From Diphasiastrum complanatum (lineage: Eukaryota; Streptophyta; Lycopodiopsida; Lycopodiales; Lycopodiaceae): a DNA stretch of 64,000 bases. This document shows positions 22,231 to 33,060 of the stretch, in pieces. Positions within the stretch are counted from its first letter, which is position 1. The number at the start of each line of letters is the position of its first letter. Under the pieces are notes generated by a model. It saw only the letters and a list, made by a program, of their open reading frames with translations, did not search any database and was not told the DNA's origin. Made by a program: the position numbers and the translations under genes. The stretch covers positions 31,312,361 through 31,376,360 of the forward strand of contig CM055113.1 of the NCBI GenBank assembly GCA_029204225.1, read 5' to 3'.

Positions 22231-22329
22231 TAGACTAGATCAATGGAAAGATCTACATCAGATCTAGCTACTGTCAAAATTTCAGGTCAATCGGTGCAAG
22301 GAGTAGAAAGTTATCAAGGAAAAACCACC

Positions 22330-24163
22330 GGACAAGGCCTAAATTTCACTTCCGACCGATCATATTGATCAGATCCTTTAGATCCAGACTGCATCCCACT
22401 GTACCAGCAAGATCCAACTACTTTGGAACCCACCATCGGATGAATCTAAGATCTACACGATCAGTAGCAAGAAGGATAGCAAATCAAGCACCACACCTTC
22501 CCAGATTAGAAGCTGTGCAACAAGAGGCAAAACCGAAATTAGCACCAATAGAACCAATGGACCAACCCATACATGTCGTTCCCTTGCAAGCAGTCCAGAA
22601 AGCACCATGGATGGAAATACCAAAATACAACGGATCATCAGATCCCATCCAATTCCTCTAGATTTACTAGCAAGCTTATGAAATCTACAGCGAACGGACA
22701 CTTGCGGAAAAGTTGATGTTGTTTCCCATGTCCTTATTGGCAGTGGCTCAGGATTGGTTTTTCAACTTGTCAGAGGAAGAAAAATCTACCTGGGAAGCGG
22801 TTGAAGCGGCTCTCATTACACGCTTTAAACCAAGGAAGTTCCTGGAAGACCCACTTCTCTTGCTGAGTAAAGTCAAGATGGGAAAACGAGAAAGGGTCAG
22901 GGACTATATTGAACGGGTCAAACATCTACGATCCGAGTGCAGTGCAGCCCTAACTCCCGATCATGCGGTGATCATGTGGTTCCTAGCCGGACTACCACGG
23001 AGCATCAGAAGAGAACTGAAATGACGGGAGCAGTACGCTACTTTGTAAGAAGCTATGGAAGATGCCATCAGGGAAGAGGATGATGGATCTGATGACGAAT
23101 ATTCATCCACCCACTCTCCTACTCCCTTGATAGCATTGTCATCATTGAACGCATCCGCTCTATCCATAGAACTGTTGTTGGATCAAATGATAAAATTACA
23201 CAAACAACAGAAGGACCAACTTACGACACAATTTTATCAAAAACTGAAAGCCTTACAAGGAGCTATAGCAGCAACGCCACATCCACCGGAACAAACCCAA
23301 CTACAGTATCCATGACGGGAGAATTTATGTTCAATGTGCACGCAAAACCATACAGCGAATGAGTGTCCAGTCCCAAAGCAAAATCTAAGACTGACACATA
23401 GATTTTGCCATCTGTGCAATGCAACATCACACAATACGGCATTTTGCCCGTTTAGCCCCCGGATTGTTCAACAGAAGAGAAGTCCTTATCCATATCATCA
23501 AGGGGCACCAAACGCGGCACCGAGGTATGGCGCATAGAATCAGCAACAACGTATGGCCTTACCTGCAGCACCAAGGCCAGCCAATCAACAAGTGGCCCAT
23601 GTAAACCTAACAGCAGTGGAACCAGAGATACAAATACCACCTCAACTTGAGCAACGGCAATGGTATGGACCGGACGAACCATTTATGGATCCTGTCATAA
23701 ATGAATATGTTGTAGCCTATGCAGCTCAAACTCAGCGTCAAGACGGGAGGAACTACGGCTGCTACGGATGTGGCGAAGGACACAGAATTGCGGAATGTTA
23801 CATCCTTCTACCGAGAATGCAGTTATGGACACTATTACAAGAATTGTCCATTGAGACCTGGAACCAATGCACCTTCCAATTTCATTGCGATACAACAACC
23901 AGCAGTTCCAACAGGGATGCCATCGGAAAGACAACAATTCCATGCTCTTGTGTTAGCCATCACGCGAGCACAGAAGAGGAAGGAAGTGGCTCCCTCACCA
24001 CCACCCCTGGTCACTGACGACCAACCCTCAACTTCAGCGCCATATCCGAATGTGAGGGAAGAAAGAAGACAGTACCAGAAAATACAACACTGGGTACAGA
24101 AGGCACAAGCGGAGAAAAATGAGCAAGAAAGAGACAATCCCATGGAACCTCCAGCTGGCGGTG
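22330..24163 (+). pseudogene. Ty3/gypsy gag with four zinc-knuckle-like motifs
   Basis: The N-terminal part includes MNLRSTRSVARR and PWMEIPKYNGSSDPIQFL. The Retrotrans_gag core follows with LMLFPMSLLAVAQDWFFNLS, WEAVEAALITRFKP and RVRDYIERVKHLRSECSAAL. Four Cys/His motifs come next: CSMCTQNHTANEC, CHLCNATSHNTAFC, CYGCGEGHRIAEC and CSYGHYYKNC. In-frame stops lie near 22,662 and 23,022, with others further on. The capsid core and nucleocapsid would package RNA. Protease and pol are missing: the frame runs into inverted copia integrase at about 24,164. The Athila/Tat group is likely from the tRNA-Asp PBS, but unproven. Confidence 0.85.
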
Positions 24164-24660
24164 AACGGCAGATTCGACCAGAGTACAGTTCTTCCTCTTA
24201 GCTAAGCCATTAGACTGAGGACTATAAGGAGTAATGAATTGTTGCTCAATGTCTTGGCTTTGGCAGTACTCCTTAAACTTGACAGAGATATATTCTCCAT
24301 CGTTGTCTGACCTTAGGGCCTTGATTGTCCTTCTAGTCTCCTTTTCTGCATGCTCCTTGAAGATTCTAAAGCAGTTGAAAGCTTCTGATTTCTTCTTTAT
24401 GAAGTACACCATAGTCCTTTTGGAGAATTCGTCAATAAAGGTTATAAAATACTTGGCATCCTTCAGCGAAGGATTTTTCATCGGGCCACAAATATCTGAA
24501 TGTACAACATCTAACAATCATTTAGCAACATGCTGATGGCTTGACGTAAATGGTTTTCTCGTCTGTTTATCAACTAGACAGTCTTGACAGACAGGTAACT
24601 TGACTTTTTCACGAGGATAGTCGAGATCAAGAATAATAGATTGTCTAGACATTCATTGTA
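24164..24660 (-). pseudogene. Family B integrase core, truncated
   Basis: On the minus strand it reads DVVHSDICGPMKNPSLKDAK (first Asp), FITFIDEFSKRTMVYFIKKK, IKALRSDNDGEYI (second Asp; the usual DNGGEY is DNDGEY) and FITPYSPQSNGLAKRKNCTL. The usual catalytic Glu in GVAERKN is Ala-Lys here (GLAKRKN). Homology ends at about 24,164 against gypsy gag, so the C-terminal domain is gone. It is the 3' part of the gag-protease-integrase copy that starts at 26,007. Confidence 0.9.
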
Positions 24661-25195
24661 CAGCAACATGATTTAAATGACCAAGTCTATAATGCCAAAG
24701 TAAACTTTTATTTGAATGAATTGAACTGAGAGCCTGACTAGAGGCAAAAAAGCAATGACTCAACTTATACAAGTATCCATGCCTCTTACTGAGTGCTAGG
24801 ATCTTGCCTATCCTATCAACTACTTTACACTGATCACATTTGAACTCTACTCTATGTCCTAGATCTATAATTCTGCTTACAAAGAGCAGATTCGTAGATA
24901 ACTTTGGTACATACAGGACTTTAGAGAGTAGCTTAGATTGATCATTTGCAAAGCATAATCTTACAGTGCCTTTGCCTTTAATAGCTTGTGTGCTATTGTC
25001 GCCAAGGTGAAAAAATTTCTGAGTATTGTAAGGTGTATAGGACTCGAAACAGCCAATGAGGCTAGTCATGTGCTGAGTGGCTCCAAAATCCAGGAACCAA
25101 GAACTGTCGCCAGATGCTCCTTGATGGTTGGTCATGAACGCATCATGATTCGCTTTTTGAATAGGCTGTGGAGCATCTACAGCTGCATTTGCCAC
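24653..25195 (-). pseudogene. Family B protease and GAG-pre-integrase domain
   Basis: The protease begins SSWFLDFGATQHMTS. The catalytic motif D-S-G-A has become D-F-G-A through a TCT-to-TTT change at about 25,085-25,087. It continues with FHLGDNSTQAIKGKGTVRL and LYVPKLSTNLLFVSRI. The zinc domain follows with LLWHYRLGHLN. Otherwise length and motif order are normal. It reads into the integrase with only small disruptions near 24,655. Confidence 0.9.
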
Positions 25196-25349
25196 TTGAT
25201 TCGACTGCCCTTTGTTGTTGTTCTTTGCTTGAAGTATTTGGCAGTCTTGTATTTCGTGGTTGTTTTGTTTGTAATATCTGCAGAACAGTTTTTTCTTTGT
25301 CTGCAGATTCGACTGTTTCTTGTGTTGAGCTGGTTTCTAGTCTAGCTTT

Positions 25350-26007
25350 GATTACTTCGGGCCTTTCTTCTTCTTTTGCTTTGTCATGCTCTTGTTGGTG
25401 TACAAGGCGTGAGAATCAGTTGAGGAACTCGAGGCTTCATTCCTTCGCGTGTCTTCCTGCAACAACATAGTAATGACTCTCGAGAGAGTCAATTCTAAAT
25501 GAGTCGTGATGATCATCACCCAGCTGTCGTAAGAACTTGGCAAGCTTGTAAGCAATTGCATCACTGCATCTTGATCATCTATGACCAATCCGACAGCGGC
25601 CATTTGTCTTAGCAGGTTCTTGGATTGATTAATGTGATTATGCAGAGAATCACCATTTGTCATCTTGAGGGAGTAGAATTTCTTCTTGAGATGTAGCTTG
25701 GAAGCTATATCTCGTACTTCGTATAGTGTTCTCAAGATGTCCCAGACTTCTTTCGATGTCTGAGCCTCGGATACATGGCCGATTTGGGTATCCGTGATGT
25801 TGAGAATGATCGGCACAAAAGCTTTCCATCCTTCAGCTTCCATCTGGCGATTGCCACGTTGTCCGCTTCAGGTTTTCCTTCTGTACCTGTAGCAACGTCG
25901 TACAATTCTTTTGCCATTAGTACAGTTTTCATCTTAAATTTCCACAGATGTAAATTGGCTCCATCAAGCTTGTCCATGATAGGACTAGCTTTCCCTTGGG
26001 AATCCAT
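25350..26007 (-). pseudogene. Family B gag
   Basis: The start at 26,007 gives MDSQGKASPIMDKLDGANLH and LWKFKMKTVLMAKELYDV. A frameshift near 25,830 leads to GWKAFVPIILNITDTQIGHV, KEVWDILRTLYEVRD (UBN2), KKKFYSLKMTNGDSLHNHIN, LLTSLPSSYDSWVMII and a lysine-rich tail. About 220 residues is normal for this Gag. The start lies about 145 bp after the PBS. A close relative is the gag at 47,940-48,509. The zinc-knuckle segment (25,195-25,345) is degraded. Confidence 0.9.
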
Positions 26008-26152
26008 GTGGAAGAGTTAGTCTGAGTGATAGGAGAAACTATCAGTGACTTAAGTATGAAAATTTAATACTGAAAAATACAAAACAAGAAAACAATTACT
26101 CTATCAGCTAGTAGAGTCTTGTACTATGGAAGCTTATCAAGCTATGAAAATA

Positions 26153-26164
26153 GCTCTGATACCA
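26153..26164 (-). other. Family B primer-binding site
   Basis: GCTCTGATACCA is the exact complement of TGGTATCAGAGC and directly abuts the LTR edge TGTTGGAGAG at 26,165. Confidence 0.92.
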
Positions 26165-26578
26165 TGTTGGAGAGAGGGAGATGAATGAGTTGAGAAAAGG
26201 TGTTGTATGTTAGAAACGAAAAATAAGCTCAAAGAGATAAGATGAACACGAACGAGAAGCGAACTCGAACAGAAAATGTTCATGCGCAGCGGAACAAGCT
26301 ATACAACTCTCTTTGTAAGCATGACTACACCTATCAGAATGAACAAAACGGTAGTGATGGGAATCATAGTCGTTCTTGATTACATAGCCAAAATTTAATA
26401 AATGAATGAAGCTCCAAAAGAATGGTTTGTCGCGAATAGTAAGGCAAACTATTCGTCGCAAATGATTCGCGAAGAGCTAGATGGTGCTCGACTGATAATT
26501 AGTCGCGAATGATTCGCGAAAGACAAGACTAAATGTTAGTCGTCTATTACTAGAAAGAACAACTAGAAAGATCAGACA
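26165..26578 (-). mobile_element. Family B LTR between pol tail and gag
   Basis: The 414-bp LTR has TG...CA ends (TGTTGGAGAG to ATCAGACA in plus orientation). On its downstream side lie PBS and gag; on its upstream side (26,650-26,800) lies the pol C-terminus of the same family. One LTR therefore serves two element bodies, as after recombination between tandem copies. TTCGCGAA-type palindromes cluster at 26,430-26,520. Confidence 0.88.
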
Positions 26579-26639
26579 GACTGAATGATAATCATAGCAA
26601 TATCAACATAGATCTGAACGTAGAACAAAAAACTGTATC

Positions 26640-26800
26640 AGATTATCATGTATACATGTCAATAATGTGGTGGAGCACAAGACAATAGCGGACAAAATCG
26701 CGTGTCCTACGAAGCTTATACAATCTGTAAAGGAATAAAACCTTATTGCTGACAATCAAGAATCAATGCGCAAGGCATCTACTTTGTCTCATTCATCAAC
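26640..26800 (-). pseudogene. Family B pol C-terminal tail
   Basis: The minus strand reads KLRRTRDFVRYCLVLHHIID, matching KLRRACGFVRYC at about 15,770, and continues upstream through the segment equivalent to 15,677-15,720. RT and most of RNase H are absent: the upstream side joins the family A 3' flank at about 26,810 through a short TCATTCATCAACTCATCAAC repeat. Confidence 0.75.
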
Positions 26801-26829
26801 TCATCAACTCATTCACTCATTTTTCTGAA

Positions 26830-27170
26830 TACACAAGTTGGCGTGAGAGAAATACAGTTCTCTCACAAGTGGATGTCTCGCTTACTAGCGGACTTATGGA
26901 TCTCTATAAATCCTAGTCACAGAACTTGTCTAGCACGCAGACGGACTTGTTGTCTATGTTTCATCTTGATTGCTTACTAGCATCAGACTACTTTTTTGTA
27001 TTTTCATATTTCAAGTATCATCCAATAAGTATATATTTGTTCTATGTAACTTTAATATTAGAGTGATCAAATGTCTACCACTAATCAGGAGATTACAAGA
27101 GCGGTAGATTAGCCATGACCTAGAGTGTATCTGCTGACATCATGCCATTAGATCAAACATCTGTACTTTT
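26830..27170 (-). mobile_element. Family A 3' flank / LTR remnant, minus copy
   Basis: This is the counterpart of 13,400-13,790, lying directly after family A RNase H. Shared strings (minus sense) include GTCATGGCTAATCTACCGC, AAGCAATCAAGATGAAAC and GAGAGAACTGTATTTCTC. Confidence 0.5.
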
Positions 27171-27969
27171 CGGTACTTGTATGATCTTGCTGGTACTCTT
27201 TAGAGCGTGAGGGCAGAAAGGGTTTTGCGACATTTTTTGTGTCACACCATTGGTTTCGTTTCCGTCGTCTGACTTTCTTGTGTGGGACCGCAAAAGATTC
27301 TCGTTTGCGAACCTTTTGTATTCGTGTCTTTTCGTCAGATGTTCGTGAAACTTTCGTGCTTCGTGTTTCTTGACTTTCGTGTTCGCGAACATCTTCGTCA
27401 GGCAGAGGGCTGAAAGCTAGCAAAGCCTTGTAAATAGAAACGTTTTGTTTCTTCAGCTCCCTCTCAAAGCATGATAGCTTTACGATCCCGAGACTGCTCC
27501 TCTGTCTCTCAAAGAGTCCTTTGTCTAGGGCTTTGGTGAAGATGTCAGCAACCATGTCCTTCATTCCAATGAAGGTGGTCTGCAGCATCTTCTTTTCAAT
27601 TAGATCCCTAATCAAGTGGTACTTGATCGCAATGTGCTTTGTTCTGGAATGGAACACTAGATCATTCATCAGGCGTATTGTAGAGGTGTTGTCCATCTGC
27701 AAGACCAGAGGCTCACTCCTTGTTTCGCCCATTTCGTCCAGGAACTGCCTTAGCCAGATTATCTCGTTGGCCATCTTTGCTGCTGCAACGTACTCTGCTT
27801 CGTAGGATGATTGGACCACAATTTTCTGCTTCTTGCTAACCCAGAGAACTACTGCTCCTGATGTGATGGTGCATCCTTTAGAGACACTCTTATAGTCGTC
27901 CCTGAGGGATGCCCAGCTAACATTGTTGTAGGAAAGCATCCTAAAACCTACATCATGACAATAGCACAA
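27171..27969 (-). pseudogene. Family A RNase H
   Basis: A continuous frame from 27,969 reads GLCYCHDVGFRMLSYNNVSW (the usual S-D-A-S-W is N-N-V-S-W, so the first catalytic Asp is lost), LWVSKKQKIVVQSSYEAEY (Glu kept) and QMDNTSTIRLMNDLVFHSRT (Asp kept). It continues with IFTKALDKGLFERQRSSLG. After the normal C-terminus it runs about 90 residues further into a lysine/arginine-rich tail, which is read-through of 3' flank. It is a close relative of the plus-strand RNase H at 12,773, without its internal TAA. Confidence 0.92.
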
Positions 27970-28281
27970 GCCATAATCCCTCGTTAATTGAAGATACTAC
28001 AAAATCCATTTTGCAATCTTCCAATGTGTCGAGCCTGGATTCATATAGAATTGGCTCATCTTGAATACTGCATAAGTACTATCAGGACGCATATCTCTGA
28101 GAAAATCCCTTCACTACCAGACTTGCCTTTTATTTCGTCTCATTCCCATCCGGTTTGTATTTGAGCTTGAAAACCCATTTGCATTTGACAGTTTTGCGCT
28201 TATGTGGTAATGGCTCCAATGTCCATATCTGATTCTTCCTCATGGACTCCATCTCTTCGTTCATGGCCTGGATCCATCTGT
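27970..28281 (-). pseudogene. Family A RT remnant with core deleted
   Basis: The upper part reads QAMNEEMESMRKNQIWTLEP and KCKWVFKLKYKPDGN, ending near GFSQRY. It then joins directly to STYAVFKMSQFYMNPGSTHW-like sequence of the connection domain. The whole catalytic palm, including YVDD, has been deleted (about 780 bp compared with 6,520-7,245). The 5' edge at about 28,282 abuts the gypsy LTR remnant. Confidence 0.85.
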
Positions 28282-28721
28282 CCTTCCATGCTTAATGAGA
28301 AGAAGGAAACTCTACCAATTTGGAGAGCCAAGCATCCTCATTTGCTAAGAACTCATGCTAATGCTTTTTGTTGTGTTTTTCTAATTGTTTCCATTTCTAG
28401 GTTGTTGTTTTGATAGCTATGGTTTCTCCATTAGCTAGCATCTTGAGCTTTTGAGCTAACCTCCCCCTCAACTCTATCTCTCTATTTCTCTCTTATCCTT
28501 CTTTCTCTTCTATTCTACCCTTCCCTTTCACCAACAATCATGATGAAGTTAGTTTAGGAAAATAGAGTTCGTGTGAGTAGTGTTAGTGGAGGTAGAGTTA
28601 GATAAAAAGTAGGGAACTAACTAAAAGTAGCATCTATGCATAGTTAGGTGCCTATCTAGTGAACTAACCCTTGTCGACAGGTGATAGGGCTATTACTACA
28701 TCTCGGATCAAAGACCCTACA
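28282..28721 (+). mobile_element. Gypsy LTR 3' half (element G remnant)
   Basis: Homologous at roughly nine-tenths identity by eye to 20,730-21,189: shared CATGCTTAATGAGAAG, CTCTACCAATTTGGAGAGCC, GCATCTATGCATAGTTAGGTG and the CCTACA end. The 5' half is missing. It is probably the 3' LTR of the gypsy element that starts at 20,341, cut by the inverted copia composite. Confidence 0.8.
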
Positions 28722-28722
28722 A

Positions 28723-29206
28723 TGTGGAAGACTAGCTTTTTGTTTTCTAGCCAAAGAGAATAGTCAACTTTGGGAAATGAACACATATGGCTCCCATTGG
28801 TGGATCTGGATGACTAGGCACTCTTCACACGTGTGAAGGCCTGCTAGACAGTACCTTGATCTATAAAGGGATCAACCAAATCAATAAGAAGTTCATGTGA
28901 GATTGGCAAATTCTAGTTTTGTTGAGATTTCCACATTTGTCTTGAGTTTTGATGAACGGAATGCATTTGTAAGTTAATGTACTTTACTCTCTGTAAACAG
29001 GCCGTGTAGGTGCTTTCCTCCACATATGTGAGGCCACCCCTCCATGTGTTTGATCATTTGATCCATTGCTCTTGCTTAAATCATAGTGTAAAGCATCTAG
29101 ATCAAGACCTAACATCTAGAACTTGATAGATCTTTGGATTAAGCAATCAATAACTCAATGATTGATAGTACAGTCAATATTTGTCCTTTTTCTTTGAAAT
29201 TTGACA
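28723..29206 (+). mobile_element. Family C copia 5' LTR (484 bp)
   Basis: It starts TGTGGAAGACTAGC and ends AAATTTGACA directly before the PBS. A minus-strand copy of its first 190 bp lies at 40,610-40,800. It contains a perfect CACACGTGTG palindrome at 28,826-28,835. Confidence 0.85.
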
Positions 29207-29220
29207 TGGTATCAGAGCCA
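29207..29220 (+). other. Family C primer-binding site
   Basis: TGGTATCAGAGCCA follows the LTR with no gap, an exact match to the copia initiator tRNA-Met site with two extra bases. Confidence 0.93.
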
Positions 29221-29496
29221 AGTATAAGAGTGATCTAAATGATTAATAGTACTTGAGAAATCATTGACAATTTGTTGTTTTTGAGTTCTAATTGAGGGGG
29301 TGAGTTGAAAAGAAAAGTAACGTCATTGTTTTTGGTCAAGATCGATTTGTGGGCTGCTGAAGTATTGCCCACACGTGTGAAACTGTATAGCAACCTTCAA
29401 ATTAACTTCCATTAGAAGCTTCTTAGAAGCTAGAAGTCTATCTTAGATCACACCTTATCAAGAGATCTTTGTGTATCTCATAGGCTTTCATTCAAA

Positions 29497-30003
29497 ATGA
29501 CATTTATGGGTGGATATATGTTAGAATCTAGTGAGAAACTAACTTCCACAAACTATTCCATTTGGAAAGTAAGAATGGAATTACTACTAGTGGTTTATGA
29601 TCTCTTTGATATTGTCTTAGGATTTGAGGAAGAACCTCAAGCTCCCCAAGAACAACTAAAGTACAAGAAGAGGGTTAGATTAGCCCTACATTGCTTGAAG
29701 TTAAATGTAAGCAATGACCTCTTGAAGGAGGCGGCTTCTTGTACCACATCAAAAGAGGCTTGGGATTCACTAAAAAAAAATTATGAATCCAACAACACTT
29801 CAAGAGTGCTTATGCTAAGAAACTTGATCTTCCAAAGCATGAGGGGAAGTGAAGAAAATGGACAAGAGTATGTCCTAAAAGAATAAAATCCTTGAACAAA
29901 GAATTGGGATCTATAGGAGAGAAGATCCAAGATAATGAACTAGTACAAGTAATTTTGAACGGAATAGGAGATGAGTTCTCTAATCTAGTTCAATCTGACA
30001 TTT
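29497..30003 (+). pseudogene. Family C gag
   Basis: The start gives MTFMGGYMLESSEKLTSTNY, SIWKVRMELLLVVYDLFDIV and a UBN2 core with LALHCLKLNVSNDLLKEA, TSKEAWDSLKKNYES and LMLRNLIFQSMRGSEENGQE. A frameshift near 29,882 leads to KSLNKELGSIGEKIQDNELV and a stop at 30,003. The leader between PBS and ATG is about 275 bp. Zinc knuckle and pol are missing: non-coding sequence follows. Confidence 0.9.
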
Positions 30004-30569
30004 AAAGGTAGTTAATTGAAATTGATTGCATTAAAGACTTTAACGAAAGACATAAGCATAGCTATGTCTTAGCCTACATGTGGAGTGTGTAGATGAATAC
30101 TAATCAAAGAACTATTAGAGTTTCTTGATGTTTTGTGACTTTATTGTTGCTAACATCTACTTCGCAAATAATTCACAAACATAATATAGTGTGAGAGATG
30201 TTGTTTAGGTATAATTTACATAATAGAAAAACATTTAGTACTAAAAGATATTGCTAATAAAAATTTAACCAAAGGAGTCATATGGGATCTAATATATATC
30301 TTGGGAGGTTCAAGTCAAGTAGACTAGTTGTCCTTCTGTCTCATAGTATGGTAGTTGGAGTTCTAATTGAAAGTGTGGTGAACCTATCTATAGTTGTGTG
30401 ATATATAATCATATTTCTATCTTTATTGAGGCTGAAGTGGTATTTACTATAGTAGAGACTCACAGATTTTTCAAACCTGGTGTTTCTCTTCTCGAAGTTG
30501 TTTTTGTGCATAAAGTACAAAAATGACCAAGAGTGGATCCTAATCTGATCCTCAAGAGGGATTGGTTGT
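30004..30569. other. Decayed spacer after family C gag
   Basis: AT-rich sequence with stops in all frames. It occupies the position of pol, but I see no RT, integrase or RNase H motif. Confidence 0.5.
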
Positions 30570-31821
30570 CAGATTACTTGATCTATCAATCTACTTCAGA
30601 TTAAGATCATCAATTCTAGACACAAAATCCTAACAAGAACAATCATTAATTGAAGGTAAGTGTACTTTATGGTTTCACACGTGTGAAAAATTGTCTGAGT
30701 ATGGACTCCAACCTGGAAATCAAGTACACATTGATAGAACCTCAAAACAATCAAAACAAATGTAGACAAATGGAGAGAATCACTCAAAATTGCTTCCAAA
30801 ACCAAGATTGGTGTCTCACATTGATTATGGCTAAATGTGGCTCTATATATACAATAAGTGGGAGGTCGTGGTACTGATCATCCCTCTGATCCCACATGTG
30901 TGAAGGTGCTTTGTCATATGATGATTCATCATGCAAAACTGACACTTGGACAAAACCTTCTATTTTGAGCACTTTTGGTCCATTTTTCTTCTATATGGAG
31001 ATCTACTTGGAATCTTCTAGAACTCGAAATTTTCCTACTTCATCTTATTCCACATGTGTGAGCTGTCCTCTACACATGGGATATGACACCTAACCAAAGG
31101 ATGTGGCTCGTGCAATCAATAGATTGATGCCATGTGACATATGTCTAGAAAACTAGTTTTTGGCCTTTTTAGCCACTAGAACTTGAATCAAATCATATGT
31201 ACATCCTATATGATTATGGTACATGACAAGTACACTAGTTTCACACGTGGGAACAAGCTCCACACATGTGTGTTTATCTATATACAAGACTTTTGGCCTC
31301 TACCAAGCTTATTTTTGCATTTTTCACAGTTTTCTATATTGAATTGGTGGCGGAATATATATGAAATAATTACATTAATTGTGAAACAGTTGAAATGGAA
31401 AAGTTCTTATTAAAAAATGGAGATAAATGTAATGTATAGTCAAGAAGTTAAAGGAAAATGTCACTAAATAATAAGCTTGATTGTACTCATTGTCTAGTAC
31501 TCATAATGGTCAAGCAACTATAAGACATATTCTAATAATAGAGATTGAGTTCCTAGTTTTTTTTCTACAATTTAGATGGATTTAGTTGAAGAAGAAGCAA
31601 GGTGCCTTGGGGTAGATGGAGACTTGCCTACTCTATTTTCTTTTAAAAACTTGAAAAGAAAGAAAATAATAAGAACTTTTGCATTTCATTAAAAACTGTT
31701 TGTTTGAGAAAGTTTGTCAAATATTATCTTGAGTTATTTGTAAGAAGAAAACAGAAGAAAGAGAGATTTTAGATGGTTTTGGTTCATTTGTTGTTCTTGG
31801 TACATAAAATGGTTGTCAACA
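30570..31821 (-). mobile_element. Probable copia 3' LTR (related to 46,328-47,415)
   Basis: The right end GGTTGTCAACA (sense start TGTTGACAACC) matches the right end of the LTR at 47,415. Near the left end both share CAAGAACAATCAT and a CACAYGTGTGAAA box. The left boundary is approximate. Gag/RNase H remnants on the same strand begin at 31,870, which places this as a 3' LTR. Confidence 0.5.
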
Positions 31822-31869
31822 GATATTCTATGAAAATGGCAACCAATATCACCAGTTAAGATGGGACTT

Positions 31870-32262
31870 CAACATTCAAGATATCTCAGATCTTTAGGCA
31901 ATGGCTTGGTCAAGATATCAGATGCACTCGGATGATGGCACATGATGAAGTTGTACCTCCTTGGATTGCACCTTTTCCCTCACAAAGTGATGAGCCAAGC
32001 CTCTTTTGATGAGGCACAAGAAGCCACCTCTTTCAAGAGGTCATTGCCCTACATTCATCTTTAGACAATGTAGGGCCAATCTAGCCCTCTTCTTGTATCT
32101 TAATTGTTCTTGGGCTCCTTGAGGCTCTTACTCAATTCTTAGAACAATATCAAAGAGATCATGGATCACAAGTAGTGATTCCATCCTCACTTTCCATATG
32201 GAATAGTTTGTGGAAGTTAGTTTCTCACTAGATTCTAACAAATATCCACCCATGGATGACAT
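31870..32262 (-). pseudogene. Copia remnant with gag fused to RNase H end
   Basis: From an ATG at 32,262 the minus strand reads GGYLLESSEKLTSTNYSIWK and a decaying UBN2 region to about 32,010, ending ASSKEAW. It then continues directly into HHFVREKVQSKEVQLHHVPS and, in a shifted frame, ASDILTKPLPKDLRYL, the last 40 residues of copia RNase H. Everything from mid-gag to late RNase H (over 3 kb in a full element) is deleted. The gag is family C-like. Confidence 0.85.
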
Positions 32263-32819
32263 TATGAATGAATGTCTATGAGATGCACAAAGATCTCTTG
32301 ATAATGAATGATCTAAGATAGATTTCTAGCTTTCTAAGAAGCTTCTAATCTCGGGCCAGTCAACATAGTTCAAACTTGGATGATGGTGTAATATTCCACT
32401 CAAAAAATCCTAGCAAATCACTCCTTCACAAAATTGATTCTAGCACTATTTTGCTTGATATTTCACACACACATAAGATCTGAATAAATCAGCCTTAAAT
32501 ATCTGATCTAATGCTTCAAAATGAGTTGCTTCAATTACTCAAATCTCTATTTGATCATTAGCATTCAATGGATTGAACCTAAATCTAGACAATGCACCAA
32601 AACTTATGAATTTTGGTCTAGTATGCACATTTTTGGACCAAAAAACACTTTAAAAAGAGGTTTTGAAGGTTGATGTATGGTTTCACATGTGTGGACAGTA
32701 CACTTGCAACCCACAAATCATTCTTGACCAAAAATATTGAAGGCACCACTCTCCTTGAACTCGCCCACTCAAGTAAAATTCAAAAGTAACACATTGATGA
32801 TTTTCACACATACTTAGCT

Positions 32820-33060
32820 TTGCAGATGTGTGAATATCATCTTGACATGTGGGAGCATTTACTCATTCACATGGAAGTGCCAAAGGTCAATTTAACACTT
32901 GTGTGGATCCATCTAAGTCAATCTAACTTTATAAAAGTAAGTTATGTACATCCTTTCACATGTGGGAACAAGCTCCACATGTGTGATATCCTATCGTGAT
33001 CAAATATCTCAAGATTAACCAAGTACATCAAGTTGGAAGTGACATTTTTTACAATGACTA
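32820..33060 (-). repeat. Non-coding repeat matching 40,860-41,150
   Basis: Both segments share TCATCTTGACATGTG, ACTCATTCACATGGAAGT, AAGTCAATCTAACTTTATAAAA, TTATGTACATYCTTTCACA and CTCCACAYGTGTGA in order. They are probably related LTR parts. There is no coding signal. Confidence 0.7.

Noticed and set aside
24011-24160. Extension of the inverted integrase frame into 24,011-24,160
   Set aside because: The open frame continues, but the sequence there is gypsy gag on the plus strand; the integrase motif pattern ends at about 24,164.
27148-27440. Basic C-terminal extension of the family A RNase H (about 90 residues) as a chromatin-targeting tail
   Set aside because: The plus-strand copy diverges in frame and stops in this region, and the sequence is GAACACGAAAGTC-type 3' flank, so it is read-through rather than a domain.
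30240-30500. Possible RNase H remnant after family C gag
   Set aside because: Position fits, but no D-A-D, S-S-x-E-A-E or D-N-x-S motif can be found in any frame.
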